Below are positions 19,947 to 28,806 of a stretch of 33,195 nt of DNA, piece after piece; the first letter of the stretch is position 1, and each line of letters begins with the position of its first letter. Under the pieces are notes generated by a model. That model did no database searches and was not told the DNA's origin. It was given only the letters and a program-made list of their open reading frames with translations. The position numbers were made by a program, and so were the translations under genes. Source of the stretch: Clostridia bacterium. GTDB taxonomy: Bacteria > Bacillota > Clostridia > Saccharofermentanales > UBA5734. The stretch is from positions 1 to 33,195 of the forward strand of contig SABL01000018.1 in the NCBI GenBank assembly GCA_009928985.1, read 5' to 3'.

Positions 19947-21008
19947 TTGGTCAACCGATGTTCGCTGTCCCGGGGAAAGGTGGAAAAACGCTTGCTGCCT
20001 GGCCTGACACTCGTCTCTGCTATTCAACTTTCGCTGAGCATTGCCCTGATCCGGGATCTCCTTTGGGGCTTGGTCTTCTTTCTCGTTGCGATCCTGCTGC
20101 TAAGGGCGCTCTACGAGCCGACTCAGCTGGAAGTCACACGGCAGATTCTTCTAACTGCAAAGCCTGATAACGGCTCATCAAAAGCACCCCATGAAGGCAT
20201 CGTGCCCGATCTGATCCCTGACAACGAACCTGGCCAGGACATGCCAGCCCCGAGCGGCCTGCGCATTGCCTTGATTTCGGACTTGCACGCCGAATGGCTG
20301 CGCCTCAGGCCGGAGCGCATCGCCCAGGCCCTCGCAGCGGAAGATGTTGACCTGCTGCTTTTTGCCGGTGATCTGACGGGGCGCCATCATCGACCCGAAC
20401 TGGCCAAACCCTGGCTCGATGCTCTGACAGTCATTTGCCAGCGAATGGGAAATGCCTGCTATGCCGTCCCTGGCAACCATGATTCACCAGCATCACTCAA
20501 CTTGCTGCGCCAGGCTGGCTTCACCATGCTCATAAACGAAAGCCGGGAGGTCCGGGAACGATCCGGTCGGGACTGGCTCCTGGTCGGTCTCGACATCCTG
20601 AAAAAAGGCCAGCCTGACTTTGAGCTGGCAGTCAGGAATGCATCGTCCCCCGGGGCAGATTCGAGGGCAACAATCCCGCCAGAGCGTCGCCTGGTCCTGG
20701 CCCACAATCCAGACACATTTTTTCTGGTTCCACCCGGTCAAGCTGGGTTCTTTCTGGCTGGACATTTCCACGGCGGCCAGATCTACCTGCCCTTTCATCT
20801 GGAATTTTTCCTTTTAAGGCGGGAAAAATTGGGCCGGATGGGTTATCATAAGGGAAGTTTTGCCTTGAACGGAATGTCCGGATACATCAGCCGCGGTCTC
20901 GGCTCCGTATTGTTCCCGCTGCGGTTGGGATCCATCCCCGAACTGCCGATCCTGGAGCTTCGACCTGACACACAGTCCAGCGCGGTCCCAAAAAAGGTTG
21001 AGCAGTAA
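19947..21008 (+). CDS. Metallophosphoesterase (YkuE/Calcineurin-like)
   Basis: LRIALISDLHAEWLRLRP, LLLFAGDLTG, CYAVPGNHDSPA, LVLAHNPD, FLAGHFHGGQ; N-terminal TM. Start uncertain (TTG 19947 or GTG 19980). Confidence 0.9.
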   Translation: MVNRCSLSRGKVEKRLLPGLTLVSAIQLSLSIALIRDLLWGLVFFLVAILLLRALYEPTQLEVTRQILLTAKPDNGSSKAPHEGIVPDLIPDNEPGQDMPAPSGLRIALISDLHAEWLRLRPERIAQALAAEDVDLLLFAGDLTGRHHRPELAKPWLDALTVICQRMGNACYAVPGNHDSPASLNLLRQAGFTMLINESREVRERSGRDWLLVGLDILKKGQPDFELAVRNASSPGADSRATIPPERRLVLAHNPDTFFLVPPGQAGFFLAGHFHGGQIYLPFHLEFFLLRREKLGRMGYHKGSFALNGMSGYISRGLGSVLFPLRLGSIPELPILELRPDTQSSAVPKKVEQ

Positions 21009-21041
21009 AATACAACTTGAACCATTGGAGGTCATACGACT

Positions 21042-21536
21042 TTGAAAGAATCCATCATGCAGCTACTCGAAGCCTGGTTTGGCAATTCCCATGCCCTGGT
21101 CGTCCTGATCGGCTCCGCCATCCCGATCACGGAAATGCGCGCCACCATCCCCGCCGGCATCCTGGTCTGGGGCCTGAACCCGTGGCTGGTCATGCTGCTA
21201 GGCTTTGTCGGCGCCCTGCTGCCCGTTCCTTTCCTGCTCCTGTTTTTCTCCAGCGTCCTCAAATGGCTGCACCAGTTCCCATCCCTCAAAGGCCTGACCC
21301 AGTTCATCGACAACAAGATCCAGAAAAATGTCCACCATTTTGAGAAATCCTCCGAAGCTGCCCTGATCATTTTTGTCGCGATCCCTCTGCCCGGCACCGG
21401 CCTGTGGACTGGCAGTGCCGTCGCCTCCTTCCTTGGCTTCAAATTCTGGCGTTCCTTCGCCTGCGTCGCAGCCGGCGGCGCACTGTCGGCCATCGTTCTG
21501 ACCGTTCTATCTGTATTTTTTTCAGCAGTCCTCTAA
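21042..21536 (+). CDS. Small multi-drug export protein family (Sm_multidrug_ex, PF06695-like)
   Basis: GSAIPITEMRATIPAGILVWGLNPWLVMLLGFVGALLPVPFLLLFF ... AIPLPGTGLWTGSAVASFLGF. Confidence 0.85.
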   Translation: MKESIMQLLEAWFGNSHALVVLIGSAIPITEMRATIPAGILVWGLNPWLVMLLGFVGALLPVPFLLLFFSSVLKWLHQFPSLKGLTQFIDNKIQKNVHHFEKSSEAALIIFVAIPLPGTGLWTGSAVASFLGFKFWRSFACVAAGGALSAIVLTVLSVFFSAVL

Positions 21537-21672
21537 AATGTTGGACCGGCAAGCCCATCAAGAAATTCACTGAAGATCGATCCTCCAGCATTTCATATCA
21601 ATAAGTTTCCATGGTAACTTCAAATGGCTTGACTCCTGTCTATACTGGAGCCATCACGCCAAGGAGGCACGC

Positions 21673-22155
21673 ATGGATATATTCACACTACTTTTCTGGG
21701 CCATTGCCGTTGTTCTAACGGTCGTATCGCTGGTCCGCAACCGGGCCAAGACATTCGCGGCCATGAAAAAATCAAAAGGCATGATGGGCAGCATGCTGAG
21801 CGAAATCCTGGCCATCATCTTTTTGATCGGCCTGGTTTTGACCTACATTCCACCGGAGAGCATACAGTCCGTCCTGGGCTCGGCTAACGTTTACCTGGCC
21901 ACTTTCATAGCGGCTTTGACTGGTAGTGTCACCCTGATCCCGGCGTTTGTCGCTTTCCCTCTGGTCGGATCCCTCGTCAATGCTGGCGCCAGCATCGTGC
22001 CCGCGGTGGCCTTTTTAACCACCCTGACCATGGTTGGAATCGTCACCTTTCCCCTGGAGAAAAAAGAGTTCGGCAAGAAATTTGCCTTGACCAGAAATTT
22101 GATGAGTTTTGGGTTTGCCATAGTGATCGCTTTGGCGATGGGGGTTGTGTTATGA
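21673..22155 (+). CDS. Permease half-protein (ArsP_1/PF03773-like split permease, first half)
   Basis: 160 aa, 4-5 TMs, LTGSVTLIPAFVAFPLVGSLVNAGASIVPAVAFLTTLTMVGIVTFPLE; ATGA overlap with the next gene. Confidence 0.7.
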   Translation: MDIFTLLFWAIAVVLTVVSLVRNRAKTFAAMKKSKGMMGSMLSEILAIIFLIGLVLTYIPPESIQSVLGSANVYLATFIAALTGSVTLIPAFVAFPLVGSLVNAGASIVPAVAFLTTLTMVGIVTFPLEKKEFGKKFALTRNLMSFGFAIVIALAMGVVL

Positions 22156-22877
22156 CTGCTGTATTAAATGGAATCAAGAAAAACCGTCTACTGGCTCTGG
22201 TGGCCCTAGCTTATCTCGTCCTGTTTATCGTAGCTCCGGGCAAGGCATCGTCATCCGTCCAGAACAGTGTCTACTACCTGGTTGAAATGTTGCAGGTATT
22301 GCCCGTCATCTTCCTGTTGACCGTTGTCATCGAAGCCTGGATTCCCAAGGAAACCATCATTTTGCACATGGGTGACAAGTCCGGCCTGTGGGGCAATTTC
22401 CTTTCCCTGGCCCTTGGCAGCCTGTCAGCCGGGCCCATCTATGCAGCATTTCCGATCAGCAAGACACTGCTCGGCAAAGGTGCCAGCATCACCAATATCG
22501 TGATCATCCTGAGCTCCTGGGCTGTCATCAAAGTCCCGATGCTGGCCAACGAGGCCAAGTTCCTTGGACCGGACTTCATGGCTGTCCGCTGGGTCCTGAC
22601 CGTGGCAGCCATCTTGGTCATGGGGGCCCTGATGGGGAAAATCGTCAAGAAAAAGGATCTTCCAGCTGACGATGCGGATGAAAAAGCGACCCTGACCATC
22701 CAGCAGGAATACTGTGTCGGTTGTGGTGTCTGTGTCAAAATGATGCCTGGCCTGTACGCAATGAAAGATAACAAAGCGGTCGTGCAGTTTGAACCAGGGC
22801 CCGGTGTGCCGAGCGAAAAGATCCGCCAGACCGTGCAAAAATGCCCGACCAAAGCGATCGTCTATTTGCCCGAGTAA
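22152..22877 (+). CDS. Permease half-protein (second half) with fused single-cluster ferredoxin domain
   Basis: TM region with SAGPIYAAFPISKTLLGKGASITNIVIILSSWAVIKVPML, then C-terminal CVGCGVCVKMMPGLYAMKDNKAVVQ...VQKCPTKAIVYL. Confidence 0.75.
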   Translation: MTAVLNGIKKNRLLALVALAYLVLFIVAPGKASSSVQNSVYYLVEMLQVLPVIFLLTVVIEAWIPKETIILHMGDKSGLWGNFLSLALGSLSAGPIYAAFPISKTLLGKGASITNIVIILSSWAVIKVPMLANEAKFLGPDFMAVRWVLTVAAILVMGALMGKIVKKKDLPADDADEKATLTIQQEYCVGCGVCVKMMPGLYAMKDNKAVVQFEPGPGVPSEKIRQTVQKCPTKAIVYLPE

Positions 22878-22960
22878 GCCGGCCGGAAAGATCCGGGTTT
22901 GAATCGCATTATTTAACATAGCTGTAACACAAACCCGAACAGACTTTATTTCCACGCGGT

Positions 22961-22996
22961 ATAAATGCCCCAGATCAAATGATCAGGGGCATTTAT
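22961..22996 (+). promoter_or_regulatory. Long inverted repeat overlapping SD and start codon of the ABC transporter gene
   Basis: ATAAATGCCCC-A-GATC-AAAT-GATC-A-GGGGCATTTAT; right arm includes the SD-like AGGGG and the AT of ATG 22995. Confidence 0.7.
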
Positions 22997-25900
22997 GCGT
23001 ATTCAGTTAAGCAAAACCAATCCTCAGCTTATCCGTTCATTCAGCTTGCTAGTGATTGTCCTGGCAAGCACGTGTCTCTTGCTGGCAGGCTGCCAAAGCA
23101 CCGCCGGGCCGGTCGAGACAGCAGTCCCGTCCAGCACGGTCGTCACCGTGCAAGACCTGGCGCAAACTCAAGCCATCATCGCCGTGGAAAGCGGAACCAT
23201 CGCGGAAAAAGAAATGCTGGCAGCGTGGCCCCAGGCCAGATACCTGTATGTCAACAGCCCGACAGATGGTTACCTGGCGGTCCAGACGGGCAAGGCCGCG
23301 GCCTATGCCGGTGACCAGGCCATCTTTGACAGCGCCAGGCGCGCTGGATTATCTGGGCTGGCCGCTTTGCCTGAAAAGATCGGACAGGATGGTAAAGTTG
23401 CGGTCGGGATCAGCCCGGTCAGCAGCATTCCTGATTTGACCGGTCTGATCAATGCCTTCCTGGCAGAAATGGAATCGGATGGTGTTCTGGCGGATATGTA
23501 CCAGCGCTGGGTGGTCGAAGGTGACTATGCCATTCCTGAGATTCCCGAACCTGCCAATCCGGAACGCACGGTGCGCATTGGTACGACCGGACTGCTCGAG
23601 CCTTACACCTTTTACCAGGGAACCGGCCTGACCGGCTATGAAATTGAAATGATGCGTCGCTTTGCACACTGGGCCAATGTCCGTTACGAGATCCAGACCT
23701 ATGATTGGGGTGGGATCATCCCCGCCTGCGCCAGTGGCAAAGTCGACCTGATCATGAGCAACCTCTTTGACACCGACGAACGCGATGAAACGATCCTTTT
23801 CTCGGATCCATACATTCGCGTGACCACAGCCCTGATCATCCCAGATGATCCCGCAGGAACTAAGCCAGCGAATCTCCAGCCCGATTCCGACACTGGTCCA
23901 GCAACAGGACCGGCTTTGCCCACCCTGCAGGAACTGAATGGCCAGCGCTTTGCTGTTGTCACGGGTACCTTGCTGGACGACTATGCCCGGACCTATTTCC
24001 CGCAGAGTGAAATCATCTCTTTCAATCATGTCACGGACATGGTGACAGCGGTGATCAGCCAGAAAGCAGCAGCCTGCCTGCTGGATGAGCCCGTGGCGCA
24101 GTTGGTGGTGCAAAAGAATCCCGGTCTGGCGATCGTCGAGGAACTTGTCTTGGCAGACGACTATGCCTATGCCGCAGCCAAGACCGAATTCGGAGCCCAG
24201 CTGGCGACCCAGCTCAGTGACTTCATCGCCGCAAGTGACGCCAATGGCACGCTGGACGAGCTCAAAGCCATCTGGCTGGGCAGGGATGAAACGGCCAAAG
24301 TTTTAAGTGACTGGACCTTGTTACCTGAGACCAATGGCACCATTCGGTTTGTCACCGTGGCCCAAGCCGAACCTTTCAGCTACTATCGGGGATCTGAAAT
24401 GGTTGGCTATGACCTTGATCTTCTGGTTCGTTTTTGCGCGACCTATGGGTATGGCCTCGAGATCACCGACACAGCAGCAGGCACGTGGATGGCGGGACTG
24501 GCCAGCGGCAAATACGATCTGGCTGCGGCAGCAATATCCGTCACGCCTGAACGCAGCCAGGCGGTTTATTTTTCGACGCCGAATTACCACGGCGGCATCG
24601 TCGCCGTGGTCGCCACGCCGGCAGGAGAACAACCCTCAGGGCAAGGCCAGGCAAGTGGCCAGGGCAACCGTTCCGCCCGGTTCCAGAGCCTCGCCGATTT
24701 TTCCGGATCGGTCACCGGGACTCAAACCGGCACCGTTTTCGACCAGATTCTTTCTGGCCATATCCCCGGTCTGACCTTCCAATATTTTGATGACATCAGC
24801 TCCATGGTCCTGGCCCTCCAGAGCGGCCGGGTCGAAGCGATTGGTCTCGATGAACCGGTCGCCCGCCTGGTCACGGCCCAGATGGCTGATTTGACGATTT
24901 TCCCCCAGACCGTGGAAACTGACCAGTATGGTTTTGCCCTGGCTAAAGGCAGCCCGCTGACCAGTCAAATCAGTACCCTGGTCGAAGAATTTGCCGCAGA
25001 CGGCACACTGGAAGCCCTTAAGGAAAAATGGTTCGGGGCCGACGAGTCAAAGAAAACCATTCTGGTCAAGCCAGCAGAAAATCCTGTTGGAACGCTGCGC
25101 TACGCCCACGATTCGACCCTCGCTCCGATGGCCTACATCGGCAAAGCAGGTGAATCCCTGGGCTACGAAGTCGAACTGGCTGCTCTGTTTGCCCAGCGCC
25201 TTGATCTGAAGCTGGAAATCACCCAGACCAGCTTTTCGTCTCTTTTGAGCATGCTCAGCAGCAACAAGGCTGATCTGGTCTCAGGGGCGATGTCGATCAC
25301 AGATGAACGCCGCGAAAGTGTCGATTTCCCCGCCTCCCACTACACGGGTGGCATCGTCCTGGTGGTGCGCAAAGCTGATTTATCCGGAACCGAGGCAGCC
25401 GTCGCCAGCTCGAGCGAATTTGAACCAGAACAAGGATTCTGGCGCAGTACAGGACAGCAGCTTGCCAGCAGCTTCCACAAAAACTTCATCAAGGAAAACC
25501 GCTGGCAGCTGGTCTTGTCCGGAATCTGGATCACCCTGGTGATCTCGCTCCTGTCAGCCCTGGCTGGAACAATTTTTGGTTTTGGTGTCTGCCTGTTGCG
25601 CCTGAGCCAGCGCCGCCCAGTGGCTCTGATGGCCAAAGCCTTCATCCGCCTGGTCCAGGGCGTTCCGCTTGTAGTTCTGCTGATGATCCTCTATTATGTC
25701 GTCTTCGGTTCGGTCGACATCAGTGCCATCCTGGTCGCTGTCATCGGGATCGCGATCAATTTTGGCGTCTATGTCAGTGAAATGATGCGGACCGGGATCG
25801 AAGCCGTCGAAAAAGGCCAGATCGAAGCCGCCCTCGCGCTCGGCTACTCCAGGATCCAGACCTTTCGCAAGATCACCTTCCCGCAGGCAGCGCGTCATTT

Positions 25901-26174
25901 TCTACCCGTCTACAAAGGCGAATTCATTGCAATGGTCAAAATGACCTCAATCGTCGGCTACATCGCGATCCAGGACCTGACCAAAGTGACCGACATCATC
26001 CGCAGCCGGACGTATGAAGCCTTCTTCCCGCTGGTGATCACCGCGGCCATTTATTTCTTGCTCGCCTTCGTCTTGACGGCCCTGCTGGACCAGATCGAAA
26101 TCCAGGTCGATCCACGGCGCCGGTCGCGCAAGGTCAGAGGCGTGAAGCAGCAGACAAAAGGGGCAGAGTCATGA
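22995..26174 (+). CDS. Lipoprotein-type fusion: multiple amino-acid substrate-binding lobes + ABC permease domain
   Basis: Lipobox LLLAGC; SBP_bac_3-like lobes repeated (VRIGTTGLLEPYTFY..., IRFVTVAQAEPFSYY..., LRYAHDSTLAPMAYI...); C-terminal permease GIWITLVISLLSALAG...VRLVQGVPLVVLLMILYY...EAALALGYSRIQTFRKITFPQAAR. Confidence 0.92.
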   Translation: MRIQLSKTNPQLIRSFSLLVIVLASTCLLLAGCQSTAGPVETAVPSSTVVTVQDLAQTQAIIAVESGTIAEKEMLAAWPQARYLYVNSPTDGYLAVQTGKAAAYAGDQAIFDSARRAGLSGLAALPEKIGQDGKVAVGISPVSSIPDLTGLINAFLAEMESDGVLADMYQRWVVEGDYAIPEIPEPANPERTVRIGTTGLLEPYTFYQGTGLTGYEIEMMRRFAHWANVRYEIQTYDWGGIIPACASGKVDLIMSNLFDTDERDETILFSDPYIRVTTALIIPDDPAGTKPANLQPDSDTGPATGPALPTLQELNGQRFAVVTGTLLDDYARTYFPQSEIISFNHVTDMVTAVISQKAAACLLDEPVAQLVVQKNPGLAIVEELVLADDYAYAAAKTEFGAQLATQLSDFIAASDANGTLDELKAIWLGRDETAKVLSDWTLLPETNGTIRFVTVAQAEPFSYYRGSEMVGYDLDLLVRFCATYGYGLEITDTAAGTWMAGLASGKYDLAAAAISVTPERSQAVYFSTPNYHGGIVAVVATPAGEQPSGQGQASGQGNRSARFQSLADFSGSVTGTQTGTVFDQILSGHIPGLTFQYFDDISSMVLALQSGRVEAIGLDEPVARLVTAQMADLTIFPQTVETDQYGFALAKGSPLTSQISTLVEEFAADGTLEALKEKWFGADESKKTILVKPAENPVGTLRYAHDSTLAPMAYIGKAGESLGYEVELAALFAQRLDLKLEITQTSFSSLLSMLSSNKADLVSGAMSITDERRESVDFPASHYTGGIVLVVRKADLSGTEAAVASSSEFEPEQGFWRSTGQQLASSFHKNFIKENRWQLVLSGIWITLVISLLSALAGTIFGFGVCLLRLSQRRPVALMAKAFIRLVQGVPLVVLLMILYYVVFGSVDISAILVAVIGIAINFGVYVSEMMRTGIEAVEKGQIEAALALGYSRIQTFRKITFPQAARHFLPVYKGEFIAMVKMTSIVGYIAIQDLTKVTDIIRSRTYEAFFPLVITAAIYFLLAFVLTALLDQIEIQVDPRRRSRKVRGVKQQTKGAES

Positions 26175-27283
26175 TTGAGGTCAAAAACCTGAGCAAAACC
26201 TATGCCAATGCCACACCCCTGACCGCGGCCTGTGCCACCATTGCCAAGGGCGAAATCATCTCGATCATTGGTCCATCTGGCACGGGGAAAAGCACGTTCT
26301 TGCGCTGCCTCAACGGGCTCGAGACACCGACTTCCGGTGAAATCTGGATCGACGGTGTCAAGCTGGGTGAAAAAGGCACCAACCTTTCCCAGATCCGCCA
26401 GAAAATGGGCATGGTTTTCCAGTCTTTCAACTTGTTCTCACATTTGACCGTCGTTGAAAATATCATGCTGGCACCGGTCGACCTCCTGGGGCTGAGTCGT
26501 CAGGACGCCTACAACGAAGCCCTGCGGCTGCTGAGAACAGTCGGACTGGCAGAAAAGGCGCACCATTACCCCGACGAACTCTCCGGCGGCCAGAAGCAGC
26601 GGGTGGCCATTGTCCGCGCCCTAGCCATGCACCCGGACATCCTGCTCTTTGATGAGCCCACCAGCGCTCTGGATCCAACCATGGTAGGAGAAGTACTCAC
26701 CGTCATCCGTTATTTGGCCAAGGCAGGGCTGACGATGTTGATCGTGACCCATGAAATGAAATTTGCCCGTGATGTATCAACACGCATTTTCTACATGGAT
26801 GAGGGCATCATCTACGAAGAAGGTCCACCCAGCCAGATCTTTGATCATCCTCAGAAGAACCGGACACGCGTCTTTGTCAACCGCCTGAAACTGTTCCAGC
26901 GCCAGATCACCGCCCGAGATTTCGACTTTGTCGCCATGGTCAATGACCTGACCGAATTCGCCCACCGGCATGCCTTGCCTGCCGCAAAGACCCTCAAATT
27001 TCAGCAGATATTCGAAGAAATCTGCGTCGCGGTGATTTTGCCTGTCCTGCCGGACACTGGATTTGTGCTTGAATTCATGGCGACAGCCAGTGAGGACCAT
27101 GCACACTGCGAAGTCGAACTGAGCTGGATGGGTGAGCGGTTCCATCCCTTCGAGCAAGGGGATCACCTGGCCATCAAGATCGCACTGGCCATGACACAGA
27201 AAGCCGAATACACGTTTACCCGCGACAAGGATTTGGATGCAACGACAGTCTGGGGGGAAAACAGACTCAAGATCGAATTTTAG
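26171..27283 (+). CDS. Polar amino-acid ABC transporter ATP-binding protein with about 125-aa C-terminal extension
   Basis: GPSGTGKSTFLRCLNGLE, Q-loop, LSGGQKQRVAIVRALAM, DILLFDEPTSALDP; GlnQ-like core ends near residue 240, then a distinct domain. ATGA overlap with the upstream gene. Confidence 0.93.
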   Translation: MIEVKNLSKTYANATPLTAACATIAKGEIISIIGPSGTGKSTFLRCLNGLETPTSGEIWIDGVKLGEKGTNLSQIRQKMGMVFQSFNLFSHLTVVENIMLAPVDLLGLSRQDAYNEALRLLRTVGLAEKAHHYPDELSGGQKQRVAIVRALAMHPDILLFDEPTSALDPTMVGEVLTVIRYLAKAGLTMLIVTHEMKFARDVSTRIFYMDEGIIYEEGPPSQIFDHPQKNRTRVFVNRLKLFQRQITARDFDFVAMVNDLTEFAHRHALPAAKTLKFQQIFEEICVAVILPVLPDTGFVLEFMATASEDHAHCEVELSWMGERFHPFEQGDHLAIKIALAMTQKAEYTFTRDKDLDATTVWGENRLKIEF

Positions 27284-27324
27284 CTAGATCAATTCTGGAT
27301 TGCAATTAATCAGGAGGATATACC

Positions 27325-27561
27325 ATGAACGACGATTCTCAACCGAATGAAAAGGACAACCGGCTCAACGAAGATGAGCTCGATCAGGCAACGGGAGGAT
27401 TCAATCTCTATCACCCCAAGTCCGGGCTGCCAATCGTAACACCAGCCACACCAGCCTGTGCTCATTATGAAAGTAACAGTTATCTCCCTGTTAAAGTATG
27501 TTCGACCTGTGCCCATATGGGGGATATCCAGGGCATTCCAGTTTGCAAAAACCCCCTGTAG
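27325..27561 (+). CDS. Small Cys-rich peptide with double-glycine-type leader (candidate RiPP/bacteriocin-like precursor)
   Basis: MNDDSQPNEKDNRLNEDELDQATGG|FNLYHPKSGLPIVTPATPACAHYESNSYLPVKVCSTCAHMGDIQGIPVCKNPL; strong SD AGGAGGA 7 bp upstream. Confidence 0.65.
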   Translation: MNDDSQPNEKDNRLNEDELDQATGGFNLYHPKSGLPIVTPATPACAHYESNSYLPVKVCSTCAHMGDIQGIPVCKNPL

Positions 27562-27620
27562 GGGATCTTTACTCATCCATGGTATCATCCTAGCATCAGA
27601 AGAATTTGCTGGAGGCTACC

Positions 27621-28682
27621 ATGGATACGGTCCGGGCATTTTTAAATCGCAAGAACATCATTTTTTCCGCGCATCGCTACGGCGTCGATGCCATGGGGGC
27701 TATGGCGCTGGGCCTATTCTGTTCGCTCCTGATCGGCACCATCCTCAATACGATCGGCACCCAGACAGGTTTTGCAGCTTTGAATACGATCGGCGGCTAT
27801 GCCAGTGCGATGTCAGGTCCGGCGATGGCGGTTGCGATCGGTTACGCCCTGCAGGCACCGCCGCTGGTCCTGTTCTCGCTGGCTACCGTCGGTCATGCGT
27901 CCAACCAGCTCGGCGGTGCGGGTGGACCGTTGGCGGTCCTGGTCATTGCCATCCTGGCCGCCGAATGTGGCAAAGCTGTCGCCAAGGAAACCAGGATCGA
28001 TATCCTGGTCACGCCGCTGGTCACCATCCTCGTCGGTGTTGGCTTGGCGGCCTGGTGGGCACCAGCAATCGGTGCAGCGGCAGCATCGGTTGGTCATTTC
28101 ATCATGTGGGCGACCGAGCTGCAACCGCTGGTGATGGGCGTCCTCGTTTCCGTCGCGGTCGGCATCGCCCTGACTCTACCGATATCCAGCGCGGCGATCT
28201 GCGCTGCCCTGGGCCTGACCGGCCTCGCCGGTGGAGCCGCCCTGGCTGGCTGCAGTGCCCAGATGGTCGGTTTTGCCGTCCTCTCCTTCCGCGACAACAA
28301 TTGGGGCGGCTTTTTCGCCCAGAGCCTGGGCACCTCGATGCTCCAGATGGGCAACATCGTCCGCAATCCACGCGTCTGGCTGCCAGCGATCCTGACATCT
28401 GCCATCACCGGTCCGATCGCGACCGTAATCTTCAAATTGCAGCAAAACGGCCCTGCTATCGCCTCAGGCATGGGAACCTGTGGCCTGGTCGGGCCGATCG
28501 GTGTCTACACCGGCTGGATTTCCGATATCGCTGCTGGCAGCAAGACTGCGATCATCGCCCTGGACTGGCTCGCCCTGGTCCTGGTCGTTCTCGTCCTGCC
28601 TGCCCTCCTCACCTGGGTCTTCGGCCTCTATTTCCGCAAAATCGGCTGGATCCGGGAAGGTGACCTCAAACTGGGTGCTTAA
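27621..28682 (+). CDS. PTS transporter subunit IIC (PTS_EIIC_2 family)
   Basis: MDTVRAFLNRKNIIFSAHRYGVDAMGAMALGLFCSLLIGTILNTIG...GHASNQLGGAGGPLAVLV...GPIGVYTGW; SD GGAGG before ATG 27621. Confidence 0.85.
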   Translation: MDTVRAFLNRKNIIFSAHRYGVDAMGAMALGLFCSLLIGTILNTIGTQTGFAALNTIGGYASAMSGPAMAVAIGYALQAPPLVLFSLATVGHASNQLGGAGGPLAVLVIAILAAECGKAVAKETRIDILVTPLVTILVGVGLAAWWAPAIGAAAASVGHFIMWATELQPLVMGVLVSVAVGIALTLPISSAAICAALGLTGLAGGAALAGCSAQMVGFAVLSFRDNNWGGFFAQSLGTSMLQMGNIVRNPRVWLPAILTSAITGPIATVIFKLQQNGPAIASGMGTCGLVGPIGVYTGWISDIAAGSKTAIIALDWLALVLVVLVLPALLTWVFGLYFRKIGWIREGDLKLGA

Positions 28683-28806
28683 GAAAACACATGTTAATTC
28701 AGATTGACGGACTGTTTATGGCATTCGTCGCCGTCTCAGGATGAAGGATTGGCGGCTGGTATTTTTTGCATCGTGGTGGATGCAGCACCACTGATTTCAG
28801 TTCGGT

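Noticed and set aside
21629-21646. TTGACT...TATACT as a promoter of the split permease
   Set aside because: The two boxes are only 6 bp apart, incompatible with a sigma-70-type promoter.
27458-28663. 401-aa plus-strand ORF overlapping PTS IIC
   Set aside because: Out-of-frame shadow of the PTS_EIIC_2 gene, rich in Arg/Pro/Gly; the 27621 frame has the membrane protein and the SD.
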